The notes beneath the pieces are model-generated. The model did not search any database. It was given only the letters and a program-made list of their open reading frames with translations, and was not told the origin of the DNA. Both the position numbers and the translations under genes were made by a program. From the NCBI GenBank assembly GCA_009692985.1, contig SHYF01000083.1:1-7097 (forward strand): DNA of 7,097 nt. The letters run 5' to 3'. The stretch is from Dehalococcoidia bacterium (GTDB lineage Bacteria; Chloroflexota; Dehalococcoidia; Lucifugimonadales; SHYF01). This document shows, piece by piece, positions 1 through 6,340 of this stretch; within the stretch, counting starts at the first letter, position 1, and each line of letters begins with the position of its first letter.

Positions 1-546
1 TAGCTCTGACGGCAGCACTTGGACACGGCTGATGTCCTGCTCCGAAAGGGGCCGGATTATGGACACTGATGCCAGTGCCTGGATTTCTACCAGCCTCCCA
101 TCCACCTCCTGGGAAACTGTCACCATTACGGCCTGATTGTAAACACCTCGTCGGAAACCAGAGCGGAAAACGCCGGTCCTGGTCACTGCCCCCGCCTGAG
201 GGTCTAGCATCCGCCAACGGCTCTCCACCTCCTGTGGCGGCACGGCAGCGCCCTGGCTGTCATAGCCAACGGCGGAGAACACAGCAGTTTCACCGGCGGG
301 CAGGACCATGTGGCTGGGAATAACGACCACCCGGCTCAGCCGGCGCTGGCGCACAACCCCCACGGTCACAGAGGCGAAAGCCACAACCTGCTCGAAGGCA
401 GGTACATTCGTGCCAGACCCAGGGGATGGAGTTCCAATAGGCTGCTGTGTATCGTCAGGGGTGCACCCAGCAGCCAGAAGCACAAACGAAAATATGGAGA
501 CAAGAAAGGAACGCCAGAGACGGCGATTCCTGTTTTCAAATAACAT
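1..546 (-). CDS. Secreted lipoprotein with Ig-like domain (partial, C-terminus outside window)
   Basis: The minus frame is open from an ATG at 546 to the left edge, giving 182 residues with no stop, so the gene is cut by the window. The N-terminus is a lipoprotein signal: basic residues (NRNRR), a hydrophobic stretch at about residues 13-24, and a lipobox LLAAGC with Cys28 as the predicted lipidated residue. A Pro/Ser/Gly/Thr-rich linker covers about 31-49. Residues about 72-165 resemble a bacterial Ig-like beta domain: VVVIPSHMVLPAGETAVF, then a conserved Trp (W111), then an 'aG.v...GvF.sG...G.y' pattern. A second repeat seems to start near residue 172 (SRVQVLPSEL echoes SRVVVIPSHM). The protein should be anchored outside the membrane. 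Its ATG lies 2 bases after the stop of the membrane-protein gene, with only a weak Shine-Dalgarno, so translational coupling is likely. The domain call rests on pattern recognition; the ligand is unknown. Confidence 0.75.
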   Translation of the reverse strand, partial: MLFENRNRRLWRSFLVSIFSFVLLAAGCTPDDTQQPIGTPSPGSGTNVPAFEQVVAFASVTVGVVRQRRLSRVVVIPSHMVLPAGETAVFSAVGYDSQGAAVPPQEVESRWRMLDPQAGAVTRTGVFRSGFRRGVYNQAVMVTVSQEVDGRLVEIQALASVSIIRPLSEQDISRVQVLPSEL

Positions 547-548
547 GC

Positions 549-2207
549 CTATCTTTTTGGCACACGCTCATAGACTGTCACCTCACCCCAGTCTGCTACC
601 TTGGAAAACAGTTCCGGGTGTTCATCTAGCGCAGCGCGGAAAATCACCGGTGACTCCCCTGTAAAGTAGTCCTGTACCGCCACGTATTGGCCCTCTAGCT
701 CCCCCAAGAGCTGGTACGCCTGGGGAACGTCCACTTTCCCATTCCACATCATGATACGCAAGACGCGCACAGTGCGCCAGTTCCTGTCGCCTTCATCATG
801 CCAGCCATCCACCACCGCCCGCCGCAAGTAGTATGGCAAAAGAAAGTCGTCCCAGTGCCAGAACCCTACGCCCAGCACCTTGCCCTGATGCTCCTCCTGG
901 CCAAACCAGTCCAACGCCTGCTGCGTCGCAGTAGTCACTTTGTAGGGACGAAACAGCCGCTGCGACGCCACCGCTCCATCCCACACCGCCTGGCCCAGGA
1001 CCAGCGCCACCAGCAGACCGCTCACTGCTCCCGGGAGCCACGCCGGTGGTCGGCGCAGGCGCGTCAGAGCAACCACGGCGGCCCCGGCGCTGGCCAGAAA
1101 CGGCACACCCACCAGAGCGATTACAGGGGCCATGTACAACTGGAACCGGGCCACGTCCACCCCGTCCAGGGGCCGCACCCGTAGCAACGGGTTGCCCTGC
1201 TCTCCCAGGCTGAAGGCCACCAGTACCACCAGCAGAATGGCGTAAGGCGTGAGGCGAGACGGCACAAGGAACGACTGCACAACACCGCCGATGGCCAGGG
1301 CAATAAGGCCAAAGCCCAGATAGTTGGGATAGGCATACAAGCCAATAAGTTCCCTCTGGGTTATGGCGCTAAAGTAGTGGGCGACCGGAAAGCTCCACAG
1401 GCCAGGTGTCTCGCGTTGAAACCCCGCCTCGATCAGATTAATCGCCCAGGGCACCACCCACCAAATGATTGAGGCCACCGTGGCAAGGCTAAAGAGCGCC
1501 GTGACCCGGTATAGGTGTCGCCGGGGAACGGAATGCCCCAGGTAGCAGAAGAGGAACCATCCTGGCAGGCCCAGCGCAAAGGCGAAAGCGGTCATGTGGT
1601 GCGCCAGTACCGAGAGCCCTAACGCCACTCCGCCTGCAACGGCCCAGCGAATGCGCCCGCCGGAATATGCCCGCTCCAGGAAGGCCAGGGCCATCAGCGC
1701 TAGAGGCAATGCAACCACTGAGCTGAACCATCCCCACAGGCCAACAGCCACCATCAGAGGATACGCCAGCACAGTCAGAACAGCAGCCAGGGCTGACCAG
1801 GAGCGTGCGTTTCCCAACTGCCTGGCCAGAAAGTAGGTTGCGATACCAGTGCCAACGTATGCCGCCAGCAGCACTGTTTTGTAGACGAACACAAAGCCTA
1901 CCCCTGGCACGGCAGCCAATGCGCCCACCAGGCTGTAGCTCAGCGGCGGATACGTGGTAAACGGACGAAAGCCGCCATACCAGTACGGGTCCACCCATCC
2001 ACCAGCGCCCTGGAGCGTCTCGCGAGTAAACCAGCTCAGGTGCAAGAATGTGGGAGTATCAACCCCTGGCGGGAACCCTGGAAGCAGCAGTTGCCGCGCC
2101 GCCACCAGCCCAATCACTGCCACAGCCGCCAGTGCTAATCCATCCACGAAGCGCGGGTTTTTCAGAATGACATGAATCAAGTTACGTGTACTGGGGTGAA
2201 TCGTCAC
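549..2207 (-). CDS. Multi-pass membrane protein, GT-C glycosyltransferase-like (PTPS-related family)
   Basis: This 552-residue protein has about 11 hydrophobic segments, for example near residues 22-42, 91-128, 138-176, 188-224, 235-255, 295-334, 357-380 and 390-408. A soluble tail of about 140 residues follows. The first non-membrane loop (43-90) carries PGVDTPTFLHLSW, then PYWYGGFRPF and TYPPLSY. This layout (acidic residue plus His early in loop 1, then a GG..PF..YPPL motif before helix 2) is what I associate with membrane proteins annotated '6-pyruvoyl-tetrahydropterin synthase-related', which resemble lipid-sugar-dependent GT-C transferases. That name is a historical misnomer; no pterin enzyme is implied. 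Asp50 is a candidate catalytic residue by analogy only. The start is GTG at 2207, 5 bases after the upstream stop, behind a weak GGGACG; no better start is nearby. It is the middle gene of the operon. Inferred role: adding sugars to an envelope glycan or protein. Other GT-C/YfhO-like families cannot be excluded. Confidence 0.7.
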   Translation of the reverse strand: MTIHPSTRNLIHVILKNPRFVDGLALAAVAVIGLVAARQLLLPGFPPGVDTPTFLHLSWFTRETLQGAGGWVDPYWYGGFRPFTTYPPLSYSLVGALAAVPGVGFVFVYKTVLLAAYVGTGIATYFLARQLGNARSWSALAAVLTVLAYPLMVAVGLWGWFSSVVALPLALMALAFLERAYSGGRIRWAVAGGVALGLSVLAHHMTAFAFALGLPGWFLFCYLGHSVPRRHLYRVTALFSLATVASIIWWVVPWAINLIEAGFQRETPGLWSFPVAHYFSAITQRELIGLYAYPNYLGFGLIALAIGGVVQSFLVPSRLTPYAILLVVLVAFSLGEQGNPLLRVRPLDGVDVARFQLYMAPVIALVGVPFLASAGAAVVALTRLRRPPAWLPGAVSGLLVALVLGQAVWDGAVASQRLFRPYKVTTATQQALDWFGQEEHQGKVLGVGFWHWDDFLLPYYLRRAVVDGWHDEGDRNWRTVRVLRIMMWNGKVDVPQAYQLLGELEGQYVAVQDYFTGESPVIFRAALDEHPELFSKVADWGEVTVYERVPKR

Positions 2208-2212
2208 AGTAG

Positions 2213-2992
2213 CTAACGTCCCAGGCGCGGGAAGAGCCTTCGACGGGCTGGCCTGGACTTCGGAAGTGTTACAGGCGTCCCACCAATGACAGCCGATGGA
2301 TTGGCCACGGCCATGCAGTGGGCGGCATCCTCTCCCACCAGTCGTTCCACGGCAGCTACGGCCTCACTCATTACCGGCGGGCGATTTTGACTCGATGTAT
2401 GTCCATCGGAAGCCAGCAGATGCACCAGGTTATTCCTTAGCAGATGTTCAACGCTGCGCTGGGCCTCCTTCCCAAAATAGCCCAGGACGCTTCCTCCTGT
2501 GACCTGGCTCAGCACACCCCGCGCCACCAGTTCGGCCAGCAGCTCTGGCCGCTCCTGAATATTCGCCTGGCGTTCGGGGTGAGCCAGAATCGGCACGAAG
2601 CCCAGGAGCTGAAGCTGAAACATAGCGTCATAGGCGTAAACAGGGTACTGTAGAAAGTCAATCTCCATCAGCAGATACTTGGACCCATTCAGACCTATGG
2701 CGGCGCCTTTTTGCGCCTCTTGTAAGAGTTCCATGGACAGCAGATACTCCACGCCCATGAGCACACGCAAGTCAATGGCCTGGGAATGCAGCTCTTGGCT
2801 GAATGCCAAGATCCGCTGCTCCAAAGCCACCTTGCCGCCCTTTTCGACAACGCGTGCCGCATGAGGCGTGGCCACCACAGTATCAGTACCGTCCGCCACG
2901 GCCATGCGGGCCATGGCCAACGACTCTTCCAACTTCTCAGGGCCGTCGTCTATGCCGGGCAGTATGTGGCAATGGATATCGTACATGGCCAT
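2213..2992 (-). CDS. cpsB: PHP-domain protein-tyrosine phosphatase, CpsB/YwqE type
   Basis: The 259-residue protein matches the CpsB/CapC/YwqE family, manganese-dependent phosphatases of the PHP fold that dephosphorylate bacterial tyrosine kinases controlling capsule or exopolysaccharide length. Motifs in order: DIHCHILPGIDDGP at the N-terminus, VVATPH, MGVEYLL, LLMEIDF, PILAHPER and LASDGHTS. The start could be the ATG at 2992 or the one at 2986 (MAM). Counting from the second Met, the likely metal ligands fall at H5, H7, H42, E80, E108, H136, D194 and H196. The first six agree with the CpsB numbering I remember, so 2986 is a real alternative. Length is typical (about 250). A basic tail (RPARRRLFPRLGR) ends the protein. 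It is the first gene of a minus-strand operon leading into the GT-C-like and lipoprotein genes. No tyrosine kinase partner is in the window. Family assignment is firm; the physiological substrate is inferred. Confidence 0.88.
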   Translation of the reverse strand: MAMYDIHCHILPGIDDGPEKLEESLAMARMAVADGTDTVVATPHAARVVEKGGKVALEQRILAFSQELHSQAIDLRVLMGVEYLLSMELLQEAQKGAAIGLNGSKYLLMEIDFLQYPVYAYDAMFQLQLLGFVPILAHPERQANIQERPELLAELVARGVLSQVTGGSVLGYFGKEAQRSVEHLLRNNLVHLLASDGHTSSQNRPPVMSEAVAAVERLVGEDAAHCMAVANPSAVIGGTPVTLPKSRPARRRLFPRLGR

Positions 2993-3072
2993 GACACACT
3001 ACTCTACCATATCTCGTATCTGCCCCGCTTGCTGAAGCATGCGCTCCTGAACTTACCTTAGTTGCCCTGTGA

Positions 3073-3090
3073 TAGAATGCGCAGCGCGCA
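3073..3090 (+). promoter_or_regulatory. Possible -10 element with adjoining 13-base inverted repeat
   Basis: Between the divergent phosphatase and protease genes, TAGAAT (3073-3078) resembles a -10 hexamer for the plus strand and runs into a perfect inverted repeat, TGCGC-AGC-GCGCA (3078-3090). Overlap of a promoter core with a dyad is the usual arrangement for a repressor site. However, no convincing -35 hexamer sits 16-18 bases upstream, and the start would be about 150 bases from the protease gene. I found no clear promoter for the minus-strand operon in this gap. Weak candidate. Confidence 0.25.
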
Positions 3091-3133
3091 AGAGGTTGAA
3101 ACAAGCCACATTGTGGGTGTCTCGCTCATATGG

Positions 3134-3206
3134 TTCGACAGGTTCACCATGAGCGGGCCGCATAGTCAAATCCGCTCATTCTGAGCTAGTCGAAGGGCAT
3201 GAGCGG
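3134..3206. repeat. Composite inverted-repeat element (REPIN-like doublet) upstream of sppA
   Basis: Two arms of 23 bases (3134-3156 and 3172-3194) are inverted copies of one another with about 17 of 23 positions matching. The ends are exact: TTCGAC outside and ATGAGCGG/CCGCTCAT inside. The spacer is 15 bases. A third copy of ATGAGCGG follows at 3199-3206. Transcribed, the element would fold into a long imperfect hairpin in the leader of the protease gene, ending about 20 bases before its Shine-Dalgarno. The same arrangement occurs downstream at 4042-4180. Confidence 0.75.
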
Positions 3207-3225
3207 TTGGTTCTGTTTGCTTTGC

Positions 3226-3232
3226 AAGGAGG
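3226..3232 (+). promoter_or_regulatory. Strong ribosome binding site for sppA (TTG start)
   Basis: AAGGAGG lies 6 bases before TTG at 3239. This near-perfect Shine-Dalgarno settles the use of the rare TTG start; the protein has no Met near its beginning that would serve instead. Confidence 0.85.
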
Positions 3233-3238
3233 CTCATC

Positions 3239-4027
3239 TTGATACGACTTCCACGCCGTCCCCACATAGGAATCCTGGAACTCCACGGCGCTCTGGGCTC
3301 TACAATCCGGGCTAACACCTACTATCAGATATTGGACCGGCTTGAGAGGAGCGCCCGAATAGGGTGCGTGCTCCTAGACATAGACTCTCCGGGCGGCTCC
3401 GTTTCGGCCTCGGAGTCCCTGTATCTGAAAGTCATACGCCTCCGGCAGAAGAAACCAGTGGTCGCTTTCATTCGGGGCGCTGGTGCATCGGGGGCCTACC
3501 TGGTGGCGTGCGCCGCCTCCCGCATTGTTGCCCAGCCCGGCGCCATCGTGGGCTCCATCGGCGTCATATCTCTCAGGCCCGTGGTGGGAGAGCTTATGCA
3601 GCGCCTGGGAGTCAGCGTATCCGTGAACAAAAGCGGCCCGCTAAAGGACATGGGCGCGTTCTACCGTCCTTCCACCCCAGAGGAAGATGCCAAGATGCAG
3701 AGCCTGGTGAACGAGCTGTTCGAAGACATGGTGCAGCGGGTGGCCGAGGCCCGGCATAGGACAGTGGCCCAGGTGCGCGAAGTGGCCACGGGAGAGGTGT
3801 TTACGGCTCGAAGGGCCGTGAACCTGGGACTGGTGGACGAGCTGGGAGATTTTGATACGGCGCTGGACTCGGCGGCGTCCCTTGGCAACATGCCGAGGCG
3901 GGTAAGCTACGTCCGGCCGCCACGCCCTGCGCGGCTGCGGCTGCTGGACAGGTTCGTGGGCTGGGCCATGGAATCTGTAGAGGAAGAGACTGCGACGGTT
4001 GTGGGGCGTCGTTTGTGGTACATGTAG
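3239..4027 (+). CDS. sppA: Short S49-family serine protease (signal peptide peptidase SppA-like)
   Basis: The 262-residue protein has the ClpP/crotonase-like fold signature of S49 peptidases. Seen in order: LLDIDSPGGSV (46-55), which binds substrate backbone in the family; AFIRGAGASGAYLVA with predicted nucleophile Ser84; IVGSIGVI; and KSGPLKDMG with predicted general base Lys136. The Ser-Lys spacing of 52 equals that of Bacillus subtilis SppA (S147/K199 as I recall). The family role is degrading leftover signal peptides and other membrane-associated peptides. Oddly, there is no signal peptide or N-terminal membrane anchor: the start (MIRLPRRPHIGILELHG) goes straight into the first beta strand. 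The protein may therefore be cytoplasmic or only peripherally attached; a C-terminal amphipathic stretch (RLLDRFVGWAMESV) could contribute. It appears monocistronic, divergent from the phosphatase operon and convergent with the NUDIX gene. Start is fixed by AAGGAGG six bases upstream of TTG. Confidence 0.88.
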   Translation: MIRLPRRPHIGILELHGALGSTIRANTYYQILDRLERSARIGCVLLDIDSPGGSVSASESLYLKVIRLRQKKPVVAFIRGAGASGAYLVACAASRIVAQPGAIVGSIGVISLRPVVGELMQRLGVSVSVNKSGPLKDMGAFYRPSTPEEDAKMQSLVNELFEDMVQRVAEARHRTVAQVREVATGEVFTARRAVNLGLVDELGDFDTALDSAASLGNMPRRVSYVRPPRPARLRLLDRFVGWAMESVEEETATVVGRRLWYM

Positions 4028-4041
4028 CCCTGCGCCCGTGG

Positions 4042-4180
4042 TTCGACAAGCTCACCACGAGCGGAGAGATTAGACACCTGCAGCCCTGGACTCAAGGCCA
4101 GGGTTTTACATCCACCACCGCTCATCCTGAGCCTAGTTTACCCTGAGCGAAGCCGAAGGGAATGAAATGAGCGGCGGTGG
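4042..4180. repeat. Composite inverted-repeat element downstream of sppA
   Basis: A left arm at 4042-4064 (TTCGACAAGCTCACC then ACGAGCGG) is a close copy, in the same orientation, of the arm at 3134. The right half holds CCGCTCATCCTGAGC (4119-4133), then a second unit CCCTGAGCGAAGCCGAAGGG (4141-4160), and ends with ATGAGCGGCGGTGG (4167-4180). That last stretch pairs with CCACCACCGCTCAT (4112-4125), 13 of 14 positions. The CCTGAGC core is thus duplicated, as if one repeat had inserted in or slipped beside another. It fills the gap between the convergent protease and NUDIX genes and may be transcribed from both sides. Confidence 0.75.
4084..4107 (+). terminator. Candidate intrinsic terminator of sppA
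   Basis: CCCTGG (4084-4089) and CCAGGG (4098-4103) form a perfect 6-bp stem, extendable by a G-U and an A-U pair, around an 8-base loop and followed at once by TTTT. It lies 57 bases past the protease stop. The stem is short and the T-run has only four bases, so efficiency is doubtful. It sits inside the composite repeat region. Confidence 0.45.
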
Positions 4181-4198
4181 ATTCCGTTGATGAAGGAG

Positions 4199-4705
4199 CT
4201 AAGCCCGTCCGCGCCGCCGCGCTTTTGCAGCCTGCCACTCCTTCAAGATACTCACGTCTCGCTCAAAGGCCAGGGGCGGTAGCGACTCTATATCAAACAG
4301 GCCAACATCCTGTGCTTCTTGCCCCGCGACTAGCTCTCCGCCAACCAACTTGCTGCCGTACACGACCAATATGTTTGTGTCCTCTGATTTGGAGTAGACT
4401 CCTATAAGCCCCGTGACCTCAGTCTTTAGGCCCGTCTCCTCCAGGAACTCCCGCGCCGCCGCCTCTTCCACTATCTCGCCCCGGTCCGCGAATCCGCCGG
4501 GGATTGTCCACTTTCCACGGCCTGGCTCATTGTCGCGACGGATCATTACGATCTTGCCGCCCATCTCCGCGATGACAGCGACCACCACCTTTGGGTCCGC
4601 GAAGGAGATTGCGCCGCATTTGGTGCACACAGGGCGTAGCCGTCCGTGGCGGAACTGCGACTCCGTGGGCGACCCGCACCGCTGGTAAAACCGCACCTCT
4701 TCCAT
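4199..4705 (-). CDS. NUDIX hydrolase with degenerate N-terminal zinc ribbon
   Basis: The 168-residue protein carries a perfect Nudix box, G71 to L93 (G-x5-E-x7-RE-x-x-EE-x-G-L), which binds the metal that hydrolyses a nucleoside diphosphate linked to another group. Before it lie YQRCGSP (7-13) and CTKC (27-30), the pattern of the zinc ribbon found in Nudix proteins that act on NADH, ADP-ribose, FAD or similar. The first expected cysteine is Tyr7, so only three ligands remain. The substrate cannot be read from sequence. I start it at ATG 4705, where homology begins. The frame stays open to 4789, but that extension would cover the ribosome site and start of the divergent gene and looks non-coding. 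No strong Shine-Dalgarno precedes 4705. A TATACT (minus strand, 4721-4726) lies just upstream and could be a -10 giving a very short leader. The tail is basic (AAKARRRGRA). Confidence 0.85.
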   Translation of the reverse strand: MEEVRFYQRCGSPTESQFRHGRLRPVCTKCGAISFADPKVVVAVIAEMGGKIVMIRRDNEPGRGKWTIPGGFADRGEIVEEAAAREFLEETGLKTEVTGLIGVYSKSEDTNILVVYGSKLVGGELVAGQEAQDVGLFDIESLPPLAFERDVSILKEWQAAKARRRGRA

Positions 4706-4775
4706 ATCGTTGCCCGTGATAGTATACACTGCGGTAGAGATACGACCTGCCGTGCCCCTGCCTATCATCCTTGCC

Positions 4776-4780
4776 GGAGG
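4776..4780 (+). promoter_or_regulatory. Ribosome binding site fixing the MmgE/PrpD start
   Basis: GGAGG stands 7 bases before the ATG at 4788. It favours this start over an in-frame ATG at 4710, whose extra 26 residues (MPVIVYTAVEIRPAVPLP...) do not resemble the family and would overlap the NUDIX promoter region. The 82-base gap 4706-4787 must hold both divergent promoters; no clear -35/-10 pair is visible for the plus strand. Confidence 0.8.
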
Positions 4781-4787
4781 CGTCTGC

Positions 4788-6182
4788 ATGACAACTCAGC
4801 CCACCGTTACCGGGGCAATCGTCGACTACATCCAAGGCTTGACCTACGATTCCATAACGGAAGACGTCCGCCGTGAGCTTCACCGTTGCCTGGTGGATGG
4901 CCTGGCCGTCATGCTGGCGGGAACGCCTTCGGCCTGCTCGCGCCTCATACAGCGGTACGTGCGCGAGAGCCAGACGCCCGGCGCTTCGGCGGTGGTCGGC
5001 ACCGGCATCGTGACGTCGGCTCACCTGGCGGCCCTGGCCAACGGTGTGGCGGGCCATGCCGACGACTTCGACGACACCCAGCTCTCCCAGACGCCCGACC
5101 GCATCTATGGGCTGCTGACTCATCCGACGGTGCCTGTCCTGGCTGCGGCTCTGGCGGTGGGGCAGGATGTGGGGGCCACCGGCAAGGCGTTTCTGACCGC
5201 CTTCTGCTGCGGGTTCGAGGTGGAGTGCAAGATTGCAGAGGCCATGAACCCGGAACACTACATCAAGGGTTTCCACACCACGGGTACCGTGGGTGTTTTT
5301 GGCGCTACGGCTGTGGCAGCAAAGCTGTACAAGCTATCGCCGGAGCAGACGCGGTTTGCCCTGGGCATCGCCGCATCTAAGAGCGCCGGCCTGCGCGTCA
5401 ACTTTGGTACAATGACCAAGCCGTACCACGCCGGCGCCGCCGCTGAAAACGGCGTCGTGGCCGCTCGTCTGGCCAGGCTGGGCTACCAGTCCGACCCCAA
5501 TGCCCTGGACGGACAGTGGGGCCACTTCCAGGTGACAGGCGGCGGCTGCGACCAGGCGCGCATCGTGGGACACCTGGGCAACCCTTACACCCTGAGCTGG
5601 CCTGGCGTCTCGGTGAAGCCGTATCCATGTGGCTCACTGTCGCACCCGTCCATGGATGCTCTTCTGGACCTCATTACCGAGAACGACATAAAGCCGTCGC
5701 AGGTAGCCCAGGTGCGCCTTGGGGCGGGACGCAACATCCTGGCCCCGCTGCGCTACAAGGAGCCGCAGAACTCCCTGGAGGCCAAGTTCAGCCTTCAGTT
5801 CTGCCTGGGCATCCTGCTGCTCCGACGCCGCGCCGGCCTCCAGGAGTTTGCCGACGATGTGGTGCGCTCGCCGGAGGTGCGGGCGATGATGGTGCGGGTG
5901 GAGACGTACCACAGCCCGGAGATAGAGGCCCGGGGCAGCGACCGCATGCGCAGCCTGGTGGAGGTGCGCTTGAAAGATGGCCGTGTGCTGTCCCGGCTGG
6001 CCGAAACTTCCCGTGGCACGCCGGAGCGCCCCATGAGCCGCCATGATATGGCCGCCAAGTTCACCGACTGCGCCCATGTCACGCTATCTCCGGAGCGCAT
6101 CAAGTCGGCGCTGGACGCCATCTACCGGGTGGAGGAGATGGGGAGTGTAGGGGAGCTGGTGGAAAAGGTAACGGTCTCCTAG
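4788..6182 (+). CDS. MmgE/PrpD family protein (2-methylcitrate dehydratase / cis-aconitate decarboxylase superfamily)
   Basis: The 464-residue protein spans the whole family: an all-helical N-terminal domain (to about 265) and a smaller C-terminal alpha/beta domain. Signature stretches are NGVAGHADDFDDT (85-97), THPTVPVLAA, GFHTTGTVGVFGA (161-173), MTKPYHAGAAAENG (209-222), KPYPCGSLSHPSMDAL (277-292) and EAKFSLQFCLG. Aligned by motif to human ACOD1 (active residues D93, T97, H103, H159, K207, H277 as I recall), the counterparts are D93, T97, H112, H163, K211 and H286, so it looks catalytically competent. About nine extra residues lie between T97 and H112. Known family reactions include dehydration of 2-methylcitrate, decarboxylation of cis-aconitate and epimerisation of iminodisuccinate. 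No prpB/prpC or other pathway gene is beside it, so the substrate is open and a propionate role is not supported by context. It is divergent from the NUDIX gene; no terminator is obvious after its TAG. Confidence 0.9.
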   Translation: MTTQPTVTGAIVDYIQGLTYDSITEDVRRELHRCLVDGLAVMLAGTPSACSRLIQRYVRESQTPGASAVVGTGIVTSAHLAALANGVAGHADDFDDTQLSQTPDRIYGLLTHPTVPVLAAALAVGQDVGATGKAFLTAFCCGFEVECKIAEAMNPEHYIKGFHTTGTVGVFGATAVAAKLYKLSPEQTRFALGIAASKSAGLRVNFGTMTKPYHAGAAAENGVVAARLARLGYQSDPNALDGQWGHFQVTGGGCDQARIVGHLGNPYTLSWPGVSVKPYPCGSLSHPSMDALLDLITENDIKPSQVAQVRLGAGRNILAPLRYKEPQNSLEAKFSLQFCLGILLLRRRAGLQEFADDVVRSPEVRAMMVRVETYHSPEIEARGSDRMRSLVEVRLKDGRVLSRLAETSRGTPERPMSRHDMAAKFTDCAHVTLSPERIKSALDAIYRVEEMGSVGELVEKVTVS

Positions 6183-6230
6183 CTTCAAGGCTGGGCTTGA
6201 CGGCGAACCATATTAGTGGCATCGTTCATG

Positions 6231-6252
6231 TCATTCTGAGCGCAGCGAAGGG
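6231..6252 (+). repeat. Single copy of the dispersed short repeat
   Basis: TCATTCTGAGCGCAGCGAAG followed by GG carries the same core (TCATTCTGAGC...CGAAGGG) as the right arm of the element at 3172. It lies 48 bases after the MmgE/PrpD stop in the spacer 6183-6340, which otherwise shows no gene, no clear promoter and no terminator. Confidence 0.65.
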
Positions 6253-6340
6253 AGGTCGTAGGAGAGGGAGGGTTTTCCAAGCAGTTTCTAGGATCAGGGC
6301 AGTATCGCTCTATTCGTAAGAACTACTTTGGAGGGTAACT

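Noticed and set aside
69..664. Plus-strand open frames at the left end (84, 118, 77 and 60 codons)
   Set aside because: They lie antisense to the lipoprotein and the end of the membrane gene, have Pro/Arg-rich translations without domain features, and no Shine-Dalgarno. The minus frame gives a coherent lipobox and Ig-like domain.
3134..3206. CRISPR or tRNA-like structure
   Set aside because: Repeats are too few, irregularly spaced and inverted rather than direct. There is no cloverleaf or anticodon arm. A REP-type element explains it better.
4710..4787. N-terminal extension of MmgE/PrpD from ATG 4710
   Set aside because: GGAGG at 4776-4780 fits the ATG at 4788, and the extra residues are not family-like.
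4706..4789. N-terminal extension of the NUDIX protein to a start at 4789
   Set aside because: The extra 28 residues do not look like the family, and the extension would cover the divergent gene's GGAGG and ATG. Homology begins at the Met at 4705.
4527..5276. 249-codon minus-strand open frame
   Set aside because: It is antisense to the MmgE/PrpD gene and overlaps the NUDIX gene in another frame. The His/Arg/Gly-rich translation is typical of a shadow in GC-rich coding DNA.
5516..6077. Overlapping 176-codon plus and 147-codon minus frames inside MmgE/PrpD
   Set aside because: Both are low-complexity shadows of a gene whose own frame has conserved family motifs throughout.
6175..6265. TCTCCTA / TAGGAGA complementary pair flanking the repeat after MmgE/PrpD
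   Set aside because: Only 7 bases, separated by about 77, with no T-run; probably chance and not a terminator.
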